From: DASSKW01 sp035690065
GTDB lineage: Bacteria > Pseudomonadota > Gammaproteobacteria > Natronospirales > REEB76
NCBI GenBank assembly: GCA_035690065.1
Contig: DASSKW010000049.1
Span: 1-21,824, forward strand
Direction: 5' to 3'
Length of the DNA: 21,824 nt
The notes below the pieces were generated by a model that was given only the letters and a program-made list of their open reading frames with translations, searched no databases and had not been told where the DNA came from. Position 1 is the first letter of the stretch; every line of letters begins with the position of its first letter. Shown here one piece after another: positions 1-7,887 of the stretch. The translations under genes were made by a program, and so were the position numbers.

Positions 1-438
1 AGCGATGAGCACGTGTATGGTAATGGCACGTCCGATGTGCATGGCGATAGCACGGAGACCGTACATGGGAACTCGACTGCTACTGTGTACGGAAATTCCA
101 CAGAGACCGTACATGGGGATTCTCTGGAGTTGTTTGCAGGCGGAAAAGCAGAGTTTTTTACCGGCGGTATAAATTCCATGTCGATTGCCGCAGTCAATGA
201 GATGTCATTGACCGGCAAGATTGAATTGACGATCGGCGGGGTCATGTCAGTCATGATGGGAGCGGTGATGGAGATAACGCTTGGTCTCAAGATGGAGATT
301 CAGGCTGGCGGCAAGATCGAAGTTGGCGAACTGGTCGATGTGAAAGCGAAAGCTTCGGCCAAGATCGACGCCTGTCTTGCAGAAATAAAGAGTACCGCAA
401 CAGCTATCAAGACGGCAGCCTTGCAGCTTTTCGCATAA
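1..438 (+). CDS. VgrG-like T6SS spike protein, C-terminal fragment (5' end outside window)
   Basis: The reading frame is open from base 1, so this is the 3' end of a longer gene; the GTG at 13 is probably an internal Val codon. The visible 145 residues begin with five octapeptide units of the form V-[HY]-G-[ND]-x-[TL]-x-x, then a Gly/Met/Ile-rich stretch (LTIGGVMSVMMGAVMEITLG and similar) and an Ala/Lys-rich tail. Such repetitive beta-strand sequence followed by a hydrophobic GG-rich segment is typical of the C-terminal beta-helix of VgrG/gp5-type spikes of type VI secretion systems, which puncture target membranes and carry effectors. The gp27/gp5 core that would prove this is not in the window. 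The gene converges with the protease-like gene, the two stops being about 12 bp apart. A phage tail spike or other beta-helical protein is the main alternative. Confidence 0.6.
   Translation, partial: SDEHVYGNGTSDVHGDSTETVHGNSTATVYGNSTETVHGDSLELFAGGKAEFFTGGINSMSIAAVNEMSLTGKIELTIGGVMSVMMGAVMEITLGLKMEIQAGGKIEVGELVDVKAKASAKIDACLAEIKSTATAIKTAALQLFA
13..132 (+). repeat. Five in-frame 24-bp coding repeats
   Basis: Units start at 13, 37, 61, 85 and 109. Each encodes eight residues beginning Val-(His/Tyr)-Gly-(Asn/Asp). The DNA units have diverged mostly at third codon positions, which suggests selection on the protein repeat rather than recent slippage. Further units may lie upstream of the window. 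Confidence 0.8.
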
Positions 439-449
439 TCTGAAGACGT

Positions 450-1115
450 CTAGCTGGGCTGACGCCCGTTCAGCAGAGCGGTTACGACATTTATGGGTGT
501 GGCGAATGTAAGTTCCGTCAATACGGGCAGTTTGTAGTCGTTATCTGCCCCGGTTGGTTTCGGAACCAATCCGATCTGACTGTTGACTATGCCGATAATA
601 TTGCCTTTGGTCGCATCGACCAGTGGTCCGCCAGCAGCGCCCGAATAGGCTATACCTTCCACATAGAGCTGCTTGATACCCTGAGTAGCCTCGACTTTTG
701 CAGTCAGGTGGCCGCTACGCATCACCAATATCAGTGATCCGCTGGTACCGAACGGATACCCCAGGTGCATTATCTTGGTGCCAGGCGAGATCGCATCGGC
801 ATCCCCCAACAGATTGGCGGGGAGCTGTAATTGCATGGGTTGTTTGAGTTCCAGCAAGGCGAGATCATTTGCCTCATCCAGTTGCACGACTGATGCGGCA
901 AGTGCGCGTAGTTTATTCGAGGTAGTCTGGTAACCGGTTACATTGGTTGTGGGAGAGATCACGATCTGTTCCTGGCCCTTGACCACATGAGCCGCGGTAA
1001 CCAGATAGCCGTCCTTATGCACGGCGAAGGCAGTGCCAAGAAATTCTACGGACTCACCATTTGGCTTCATTACCATCGCGCATAATGGTGCAAATTTCCT
1101 GAACAGCTTTTCCAT
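450..1115 (-). CDS. Trypsin-like (S1/HtrA-type) protease-fold protein, nucleophile Ser replaced by Ala
   Basis: This is a 221-residue single-domain protein of the trypsin-2/DegP-like fold. The catalytic His is in VTAAHVVKG (H43) and the catalytic Asp in ANDLALLEL (D84). The third motif, normally G-x-S-G-G-P-L, reads GAAGGPL, so Ala161 (codon GCT, 635-633) sits where the nucleophilic Ser should be. The protein is therefore predicted not to hydrolyse peptide bonds, although the oxyanion-loop Gly residues remain and it may still bind peptides. No signal peptide is evident. The ATG at 1115 was chosen because a GAGG lies just upstream on the minus strand and the fold starts soon after; the open frame continues further but reads through the upstream gene in another frame. 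It follows the LMW-phosphatase-like gene by 22 bp, probably in one transcript. Confidence 0.8.
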   Translation of the reverse strand: MEKLFRKFAPLCAMVMKPNGESVEFLGTAFAVHKDGYLVTAAHVVKGQEQIVISPTTNVTGYQTTSNKLRALAASVVQLDEANDLALLELKQPMQLQLPANLLGDADAISPGTKIMHLGYPFGTSGSLILVMRSGHLTAKVEATQGIKQLYVEGIAYSGAAGGPLVDATKGNIIGIVNSQIGLVPKPTGADNDYKLPVLTELTFATPINVVTALLNGRQPS

Positions 1116-1137
1116 GAAGGCCTCGTGTATTGCGGGT

Positions 1138-1617
1138 TCAGTTTCCAGCCAGAGATTCCAGTTGTTGCTGCAGTTCGTCCACGGACAGAAATTGTAACGG
1201 CAGCGCCAGCAATGCCTGGATGCGTCGCTCCAGTTTCCGGAACGTCTCCGCGAACGCGGCAAGCTGTACGTGTTCCGGACCGCCGACGGCTGCGGGGTCG
1301 GGGAATTCCCACTGAACGCGTACCGGTGTTCCCGGCCAGCCCGGGGCGAATTCAGCGCCGGCCTGTTCGCACAAGGCGATCACGATATCCATGTGCGGTG
1401 CCTCACTGCGGCTGAATTCATCCAGATGTTTGCTGCGCAGTGCAGCCACCGGCATGCCAACGGTCTGCAATATCTCCCGCGCCAACGGATGTATCTCGCC
1501 AAGGGGTCGACTCCCGGCGCTCCAGGCGCGTACCTGCGGACCATCCCGTGCATTGAGAATGGCTTCCGCGAGGATGCTGCGAGCCGAGTTCCCGGTACCG
1601 AGAAACAGCACGTTCAT
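1138..1617 (-). CDS. Low-molecular-weight tyrosine phosphatase / ArsC-like protein, catalytic Cys replaced by Gly
   Basis: This 159-residue protein has the LMW-PTP/thioredoxin-type arsenate reductase fold. The P-loop, normally C-T-G-N-S-A-R-S, reads FLGTGNSARS: Gly7 (codon GGT, 1599-1597) replaces the nucleophilic Cys, while Arg13 and the general-acid Asp in FPDPAA (D107) remain. Arsenate reductases of this family also use two further Cys residues in C-x(6)-C; here C83 (ALCEQAG) is present but the second position reads EFAP, so two of the three redox cysteines are missing. It should be inactive both as phosphatase and as arsenate reductase, yet could still bind phosphate-like ligands. The start is set by homology at the ATG before NVLFLG; there is no convincing Shine-Dalgarno sequence. 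It is transcribed leftward ahead of the protease-like gene and divergently from the BNR gene. Confidence 0.8.
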   Translation of the reverse strand: MNVLFLGTGNSARSILAEAILNARDGPQVRAWSAGSRPLGEIHPLAREILQTVGMPVAALRSKHLDEFSRSEAPHMDIVIALCEQAGAEFAPGWPGTPVRVQWEFPDPAAVGGPEHVQLAAFAETFRKLERRIQALLALPLQFLSVDELQQQLESLAGN

Positions 1618-1756
1618 GAGGGTATTATGACCCAAGCCCGCACGCCGCAGTTGGTGGAATTTTCGCCAGTTGGCACAGATTCTGGTCAAACACCAAAACT
1701 TGTGCCGTGCCGAGCGGTCTCATGCATTCACGTGCACTGCATCCCGGAGAAGCCTC

Positions 1757-4700
1757 ATGTCATTGCGTTCCTGGATATCGTCGTCGGTCCTGATCCTGAT
1801 GACGGCAGCCGCTGTCGCGGCACCCGTAAACCAGAATTTCTTTGGCGACCTGCATTGGCGTCTGGTCGGACCGTTCCGCGGCGGTCGGGTGTTGGCTGTG
1901 GCCGGGGTACCCGGTCAACCCAGCCATTTCTATTTCGGCTCGGTGGACGGTGGCGTGTGGGAGACCCACGATACCGGCCGCACCTGGCAGCCGATCTTCG
2001 ATAACGAGCCGGTCGGTTCGATCGGTGCGATCGCAGTGGCCCCATCCGATCCCAAGGTGATCTATGTCGGCAGCGGTGAAGCGGACATGCGTTCCGATAT
2101 CGCTTACGGAAACGGCATGTACAAATCGACCGACGGCGGCAAGACCTGGAGCCATATCGGTCTCGTCGATACCTATCAGATCGGCAAGATTCTGGTGGAC
2201 CCGCACAATCCCGATATCGTCTATGTTGCGGCACTGGGCCATGCCTATGGTCCCAACGCCGAACGCGGCGTGTTTCGCAGTCGTGATGGCGGCAAGACCT
2301 GGCAGAAAGTCTTGTACAAGAATGAGGATACCGGTGCCATCGACCTCGCGATGGATCCGCGTTACCCACAAGTGCTTTACGCTACGCTGTGGCAGACCCG
2401 GCGGCCGCCGTGGAACGTCTATCCGCCTTCCAACGGACCCGGTGGTGGCTTGTACAAATCCACCGACGGTGGCGATACCTGGACCCAGATCAAAGGTCAT
2501 GGCTTTCCAGCAGCAGGACTTGGTCATGTGGGATTGGCTGTGTCGCCCAGCAATCCGGACACGGTCTACGCACTCGTCGATGCAACTGATGGCGGTTTGT
2601 ACCGTTCCGACGATGCCGGCGCCAACTGGCGGCGTGTTTCCAGTGACAAGCGGATCTGGACGCGTGGCTGGTACTTCGGCGGCGTCACAGTCGATCCGAA
2701 GAATCGGGACATCGTCTATATCTGCGATACCGCCATGTACAAATCCACCGACGGCGGCCGAACCTTCCTGCCGTTCGTCGGCGATCCGACCGGCGACGAT
2801 TACCACACCTTGTGGATCGATCCGAACGACAGCAGTCGCATGATCACCGGCGTGGACCAGGGTGCCGCCATCTCGGTGAACGGGGGCAAGACCTGGTCGA
2901 GCTGGTACAACCAGCCCACCGGACAGTTCTACCACGTGATTACCGACAATCAGTTTCCCTACTGGATCTACGGTGCGCAACAGGATTCCGGAGCGGCGGC
3001 AGTGCCAAGCCGCACTGGCAGTCATTTCGACGGCATCAGCATGATGCAGTTCCACGAAGTCACCGCGGGTGGCGAATCCGGCAATATCGCGCCCGATCCG
3101 GATGATCACGATATCGTCTATGGCGGCACAGTCGATAAACTTGACCGGCACACCGAGCAGACCCAGAACGTCGATCCGACCTTGGCCTATCCGGGCATCT
3201 ACCGCAGCGTCTGGACCTTGCCGCTGACTTTTTCGCCGAAAGACAGGCACGCACTGTATTTTGCCAACCAGCATCTGTTCCGGACTACCGACGGTGGTAA
3301 ACACTGGGCCCTGATCAGCCCGGATCTCACCCGCAAGACGCTGACTGTGCCATCGAATCTGGATCCGACCACTGCCGCGGATACGGCGGTGACGTCGGGA
3401 CGACGCGGCGTGATCTATGCAATCGCACCGTCGCCGCTCAAGGCCGACGAGATCTGGACCGGGACCGATGATGGACTGATCTGGCTCACGCACGACGGCG
3501 GCAAGCATTGGCAGGACGTCACGCCATCCGCGCTTGCACCGTGGTCCAAAGTCGGCATCATCGAGGCCGGACATTTCGACACGGATACTGCCTATGCGGC
3601 GATCGACCGGCACCGGCTCGACGATTACAAACCGTACATCTATCGCACGCACGACGGCGGCAAGCACTGGACCGAGATCAGCAACGGGATCCCGGATGGC
3701 AGTTTCGTCAACGTGGTACGTGAGGACCCGTCGAAAAAAGGCTTGCTGTATGCAGGCACAGAATTCGGCGTGTATGTCTCTTTCGATGACGGGGACCATT
3801 GGCAGTCGTTGCAACAGAACCTGCCGGTCACCTCGGTACGCGATATAGACGTGCATGGCGACGATCTGGTCATCGCCACCCACGGGCGCGCGTTCTGGGT
3901 CATGGACGACATCACGCCGCTGCGTCAGTTGATGGACCCGGCACTGATGCGTACCGATACCTGGTTATACAAACCCGCGGTTGCATACCGGATCAAGCTC
4001 GCCGATTTCACCGGCACACCGCTGCACCGTGATGAGCCCGCGGCTGCCAACCCGCCAGTAGGCGCTTACATCGACTACTATCTGAAGACCGATGCCGACA
4101 AATCCGTAACTCTGGATATCCTCGACGCGCAGGGGAAAGTGATACGGCATTTTGCGAGCACCGACAAACCTGTCAAACCGGATGTGACGAAGATTACAGC
4201 GACACCGGATTGGTATGCGGTACCGCAGGTACTCCCGGCTAGCGCAGGTATGCACCGCTTCGTCTGGGACCTGCGTCAGGCTGCGCTCGCTGACAACCAG
4301 TCGCCGGGTATCTGGGTCGTGCCCGGGGTCTACACCGCGAGGCTCACGGTACGCGGGCATGCCTATGCGCAATCGTTTACGGTGAAGGAGGATCCGCGCG
4401 TAGCGGTGTCGCAGTCCGATCTCGAAAAGCAATATCAACTCGCCAATCGTATCGAAGCGCAACGGGCGCAAGTTGCCAGGGTCAGCAGTCAGGTAATCGC
4501 ACTGCTCAAGCAAGTGCAGGCCATGCAGAGTAAAGCTCCGGCAGAGTTGGCTGCGCAGTTGGCCAAATTTGAAAATGCAGCGAGCGATATGACCGAGTTG
4601 CATACGATACCGGTTCCCTATGGCACGCCCGGCAGTGCGCCAGGCAAGGTGACCAGTCTGCATTATCTCGACGATGCACTTGCCACATTGCAGAACGCAG

Positions 4701-4867
4701 TAGAGAGTGCCGATACCGCACCGACGACGGATGCGGTGGCTGGTTACGACAAGCAGCGGCAAGCCAGTCAGGCCGCACTGGAAGCCTGGAGCGAATTCAA
4801 GGCGAAACAATTGCCACCCTTGAATACAGCGTTGAAGCAAGCCGGATTGGAACCACTCAAACCATGA
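1757..4867 (+). CDS. Secreted BNR/sortilin-like beta-propeller repeat protein
   Basis: This is a protein of 1036 residues with an N-terminal signal peptide (MSLRSWISSSVLILMTAAA, probably cut after AVAA). About eleven BNR/Asp-box motifs of the form S/T-x-D-G-G-x-T/H-W run through the first 750 residues (for example STDGGKTWSHI, SRDGGKTWQKV, THDGGKHWTEI), predicting one or two beta-propellers of the VPS10/sortilin or WD40/YVTN/BNR-like type. The C-terminal 300 residues hold a beta-sandwich-like segment ending in YTARLTV and a helical, Gln/Ala-rich, coiled-coil-like part. Some motif codons are nearly identical at DNA level near 2119, 2453 and 2737. The start is the ATG at 1757, preceded by GGAGAAG; the frame opens upstream but lacks a better site. 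BNR proteins are often called sialidases, but I see no sialidase Arg triad or FRIP motif, so no enzymatic role is claimed. Confidence 0.85.
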   Translation: MSLRSWISSSVLILMTAAAVAAPVNQNFFGDLHWRLVGPFRGGRVLAVAGVPGQPSHFYFGSVDGGVWETHDTGRTWQPIFDNEPVGSIGAIAVAPSDPKVIYVGSGEADMRSDIAYGNGMYKSTDGGKTWSHIGLVDTYQIGKILVDPHNPDIVYVAALGHAYGPNAERGVFRSRDGGKTWQKVLYKNEDTGAIDLAMDPRYPQVLYATLWQTRRPPWNVYPPSNGPGGGLYKSTDGGDTWTQIKGHGFPAAGLGHVGLAVSPSNPDTVYALVDATDGGLYRSDDAGANWRRVSSDKRIWTRGWYFGGVTVDPKNRDIVYICDTAMYKSTDGGRTFLPFVGDPTGDDYHTLWIDPNDSSRMITGVDQGAAISVNGGKTWSSWYNQPTGQFYHVITDNQFPYWIYGAQQDSGAAAVPSRTGSHFDGISMMQFHEVTAGGESGNIAPDPDDHDIVYGGTVDKLDRHTEQTQNVDPTLAYPGIYRSVWTLPLTFSPKDRHALYFANQHLFRTTDGGKHWALISPDLTRKTLTVPSNLDPTTAADTAVTSGRRGVIYAIAPSPLKADEIWTGTDDGLIWLTHDGGKHWQDVTPSALAPWSKVGIIEAGHFDTDTAYAAIDRHRLDDYKPYIYRTHDGGKHWTEISNGIPDGSFVNVVREDPSKKGLLYAGTEFGVYVSFDDGDHWQSLQQNLPVTSVRDIDVHGDDLVIATHGRAFWVMDDITPLRQLMDPALMRTDTWLYKPAVAYRIKLADFTGTPLHRDEPAAANPPVGAYIDYYLKTDADKSVTLDILDAQGKVIRHFASTDKPVKPDVTKITATPDWYAVPQVLPASAGMHRFVWDLRQAALADNQSPGIWVVPGVYTARLTVRGHAYAQSFTVKEDPRVAVSQSDLEKQYQLANRIEAQRAQVARVSSQVIALLKQVQAMQSKAPAELAAQLAKFENAASDMTELHTIPVPYGTPGSAPGKVTSLHYLDDALATLQNAVESADTAPTTDAVAGYDKQRQASQAALEAWSEFKAKQLPPLNTALKQAGLEPLKP

Positions 4868-4930
4868 TGATTTGAATACCTTGCCGATGGGGCGACGGTC
4901 GCGGGCCGCGTCCCACCGGGCTGGGGTATC

Positions 4931-5824
4931 ATGGGCGCGTCCAGACTTCCGCAGCGTATGCCGCCCGTGACCGATACTGTCCGATACCCACACTCAGCCA
5001 TTGCCCGCAAGGTCTTCTTCTGGCAGATGGTGTTCTTCGCCGTCATGCTGTCGGTGCTCGGCGTCAGCAATATCTTTACCGAACTGAGCGACAACGCCCA
5101 CGCCGGGTTTCATTTGCCGTGGTGGGCACCCGCGACCTGGGAATTTTCCAGCGTTTCCGTTACCTGGTGCCTTATCTTTGCGATCGACTGGTGGTGCCGG
5201 CGGATGCCCATCACCCGGACTACCTGGCGCTACAGTGTTCCGCTCCATCTGCTCGTGACCGTGCCCTATTCGCTGATCCATGTGAGCGGCATGGTCGCGC
5301 TGCGCAAGCTGGTGTATGGCTTTCTCGGAGAACGCTACGATTTCGGTCCCTGGTGGCCGAACTGGTTCTATGAATACCGCAAGGACTTCGTGGCGTATTG
5401 CATCATCGTTGCAGGACTCGCGGCGTTCAGGATCTATGCGCTGTGGCTGGAGAGCCATCAGCAGTCAGCCACGCCACCGGCGCCGACACCCGGGACTGAG
5501 CGGCTGGTGGTACGGAAACTCAACCGTGAATTCATCCTCAACATCGCCGACATCGATCGCATCGAAGCGGACGGCAATTATGTGACCCTGCACGTCAACG
5601 GTGATTCCTATCCGCTGCGGGAATCGCTGGCCCGGCTCGAAGCCCGGCTCGACCCCAAGCATTTCGCCCGCGTGCATCGCGGCCACATCGTCAACCTCGA
5701 CCGGATCCGCGAGATCCAGCCCTGGGATAGCGGCGACTATCGCATCGTACTCAAGGACGGCAGCTTCGTGAACTTCAGCCGTCGTTACCGGCGCCAGCTC
5801 GAACACCTGTTCAAACCCTCCTGA
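4931..5824 (+). CDS. Membrane-anchored LytTR-family transcriptional regulator
   Basis: This 297-residue protein has about four hydrophobic segments (roughly 27-47, 70-88, 103-125 and 152-173), a Pro-rich linker (TPPAPTPGTE), and a C-terminal LytTR DNA-binding domain (about 190-295). Recognisable LytTR features are IADIDRIEADGNYVTLH, the helix RESLARLEARLDP, FARVHRGHIVNLDRI and the closing strand GSFVNFSRRYRRQLE. There is no receiver domain, so the signal is presumably sensed by the membrane part rather than by phosphorylation. It starts 63 bp after the BNR gene and lies upstream of the PQQ dehydrogenase, so either neighbour may be a target; this is inference. The ATG at 4931 has GGGG a few bases upstream; the ATG at 4958 is an alternative that removes nine residues without touching a domain. 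Confidence 0.85.
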   Translation: MGASRLPQRMPPVTDTVRYPHSAIARKVFFWQMVFFAVMLSVLGVSNIFTELSDNAHAGFHLPWWAPATWEFSSVSVTWCLIFAIDWWCRRMPITRTTWRYSVPLHLLVTVPYSLIHVSGMVALRKLVYGFLGERYDFGPWWPNWFYEYRKDFVAYCIIVAGLAAFRIYALWLESHQQSATPPAPTPGTERLVVRKLNREFILNIADIDRIEADGNYVTLHVNGDSYPLRESLARLEARLDPKHFARVHRGHIVNLDRIREIQPWDSGDYRIVLKDGSFVNFSRRYRRQLEHLFKPS

Positions 5825-5881
5825 AGCCTGCCGTCCGTCATCACCGGTGCGCCGCTCGTCACAGCATCGCGCCGGTTGTCC

Positions 5882-5900
5882 CCTCCCTGATTGCGGGAGG
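5882..5900 (+). terminator. Possible weak hairpin between the LytTR gene and the PQQ dehydrogenase
   Basis: CCTCCC and GGGAGG pair around a 7-base loop. The stem is GC-rich but is followed by TATTCC rather than a T-run, so intrinsic termination would be weak and it may instead be a leader structure. Confidence 0.25.
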
Positions 5901-5950
5901 TATTCCAGTCGCTTAGGCTGCACGACAATTTCCATCCGGGGAGACAGGAC

Positions 5951-7876
5951 ATGCGCATACCCATCTTGATCGCCTTGCTGGTTCTGCCGTTGCTGACGCA
6001 CGCGGCCGATGCGGGCTGGCCCGCCTACGGAGGCGACGCCGGCGGCTCCCGATACTCGCCACTCACTCAGATCGCCCCCGCCAATGTAGATAAGTTGCAA
6101 GTCGCCTGGACATTCCGCACCGGCGAGCTGGGCAAGGGCGTCAAGGACTGGCAGCGCTCGGCATTCGAGGCCACACCGATCCTGTACGACGGGGTCCTGT
6201 ATTTCACCACGCCCAGCACCAACGTCATCGCCGTGGACGCCGCAACCGGAAAGTTGCGCTGGCGCCATGACAGCCACTCTCGCAAGGATCTGCATTACTC
6301 GGACGGTGTATCGCGAGGCGTGTCGCTGTGGACAGACGACAAAAGTGCTGCGGATGCGCCATGTCATGCGCGCATCTTTGCGCCCACTCTGGACGGGCGG
6401 CTGCTGGCGCTGGATGCAGTGACCGGAAAATCCTGCGAAGACTTTGGCGATCACGGTGCCATCAACCTGCTGAAAGGCGTCCATTCCACCGACAAATCTG
6501 ACAGCGAATGGCGCAATTATCTGGTCACCTCGCCGCCGGCGATCCTGGACGACAAAGTGATCGTCGGATCGTCCATCGGCGACAATCGCGCCGTCGAGGA
6601 AGAACTCGGTATCGTGCGTGCTTTCGATGCGCGCACCGGCAAACTGATCTGGAGCTGGGACCCGATACCACGCGCCCCGTCCAACCCGGTGTACAAGGAA
6701 TGGACACCGGCAAGCACCAAAGTCGCCAGCGCGGCCAATGCCTGGGCGCCGCTGTCGGTGGACACCGAACGGCATCTGGTATTCGTGCCGACCGGTTCGG
6801 CGAGTCCGGATTTCTTTGGCGGCGAACGGCCGGGCGACAACCGCTGGGCGAATTCAGTGGTGGCACTCGACGGCGACACCGGCAAGCTGGTGTGGGGCAA
6901 GCAGTTGGTGCACCACGATGTGTGGGATTACGACGTCGCGTCGCAACCCACGCTGGCAACGGTGATCCATGACGGCAAACCAGTCCCGGCTGTCATCCAG
7001 GCGACCAAGACCGGATTCCTGTACAGCTTCAATCGCGCCACCGGGCAGCCGATCTTCCCGATCGTGGAGCGTCCGGTGCCGCAGGACGGTGTGCCGGATG
7101 AACATCTGTCGAAGACCCAGCCGTTCCCGGTGGCACCGCCGCCGCTGGTACGCCAGACGCCGGTCACACCCGATGATGCCATCGGCGTCATGTATTTCGA
7201 TACCCGTTCCTGTCGCAAGCATATCGAGCAGGATCGTTCCGAAGGCATCTTCACACCGCCGTCGACCACGGAATCCATCATGCTGCCGAGCAATGCCGGT
7301 GGCGCAAACTGGGGCGGGATCGCGTTCGATCCGCAGCGACAGCTCGCGATCTCCAACACCATGAACCTGCCGTTCCTGGTCGCGCTGATCCCACGCGACC
7401 AACTTGAGGCGGAATACGATTCGGGAAAGTACAAGGACTTCGAGTTCGCGCGTCAGACCGGCACGCCTTACGGCATGCGCCGTCACGCATTCACGTCGTT
7501 TCTCGGTGTGCCGTGCGTCAAACCGCCGTGGGGCACGCTCACCGCTGTCGATATGCAGCACGGCACCATCAAGTGGCAGATCCCGCTGGGTGTGACGCCA
7601 TACCTGCATCGCAATCTGGGGATGCCGAATATCGGCGGCCCGATGGTGACGGCCAGCGGGCTGATATTCATCGGCGCCACGCTTGACGATCACTTGCGCG
7701 CGTTCGACGAGAACACAGGCAAGCAACTGTGGGATGTAAAGCTTCCGGCAGGTGGCCAGGCCACTCCCATGACTTACGCGATCGACGGCCGCCAATACGT
7801 GGTGATCGCCGCAGGAGGTTACAAGGATGCGACTAAACGGGGCGATTACGTGATTGCCTATGCGTTGCCCCGCTAA
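5951..7876 (+). CDS. Periplasmic PQQ-dependent dehydrogenase (glucose/quinate dehydrogenase-like)
   Basis: This 641-residue quinoprotein of the eight-bladed propeller family resembles the soluble part of membrane glucose/quinate dehydrogenases but lacks their N-terminal multi-pass membrane anchor. A signal peptide is present instead (MRIPILIALLVLPLLTHA). Family features are WPAYGGDAGGSRYSPL near the N-terminus, tryptophan-docking-type repeats (AVDAATGKLRWR, AFDARTGKLIWSW, ALDGDTGKLVWG), HHDVWDYDVASQP (about 321-333) around the active-site Asp region, NWGGIAFDP (about 453-461), and the closing GGPMVTASGLIFIGATLD and AIDGRQYVVIAAGG. No CxxCH haem motif is seen, so electrons would go to quinone or a separate cytochrome. 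The start at 5951 follows GGGGAGACAGGAC. The substrate cannot be read from sequence. The TonB receptor follows after 11 bp. No PQQ biosynthesis genes are in the window. Confidence 0.9.
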   Translation: MRIPILIALLVLPLLTHAADAGWPAYGGDAGGSRYSPLTQIAPANVDKLQVAWTFRTGELGKGVKDWQRSAFEATPILYDGVLYFTTPSTNVIAVDAATGKLRWRHDSHSRKDLHYSDGVSRGVSLWTDDKSAADAPCHARIFAPTLDGRLLALDAVTGKSCEDFGDHGAINLLKGVHSTDKSDSEWRNYLVTSPPAILDDKVIVGSSIGDNRAVEEELGIVRAFDARTGKLIWSWDPIPRAPSNPVYKEWTPASTKVASAANAWAPLSVDTERHLVFVPTGSASPDFFGGERPGDNRWANSVVALDGDTGKLVWGKQLVHHDVWDYDVASQPTLATVIHDGKPVPAVIQATKTGFLYSFNRATGQPIFPIVERPVPQDGVPDEHLSKTQPFPVAPPPLVRQTPVTPDDAIGVMYFDTRSCRKHIEQDRSEGIFTPPSTTESIMLPSNAGGANWGGIAFDPQRQLAISNTMNLPFLVALIPRDQLEAEYDSGKYKDFEFARQTGTPYGMRRHAFTSFLGVPCVKPPWGTLTAVDMQHGTIKWQIPLGVTPYLHRNLGMPNIGGPMVTASGLIFIGATLDDHLRAFDENTGKQLWDVKLPAGGQATPMTYAIDGRQYVVIAAGGYKDATKRGDYVIAYALPR

Positions 7877-7887
7877 CAAGCGTGTAA

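Noticed and set aside
13..132. Tandem repeats as a possible CRISPR or microsatellite
   Set aside because: The units are contiguous, 24 bp, in frame and without spacers; they encode a protein repeat.
1760..3883. Long leftward ORF of 707 codons
   Set aside because: It lies wholly antisense to the BNR gene, has no recognisable domain and reflects GC-rich codon structure of the real gene.
3965..4993. Leftward ORF of 342 codons across the BNR gene end and LytTR start
   Set aside because: Antisense to two well-supported genes; the translation is Arg/Cys/His-rich without domains.
5465..6775. Leftward ORF of 436 codons across LytTR and the PQQ dehydrogenase
   Set aside because: Shadow frame of two genes on the other strand, with no domain or ribosome-binding site.
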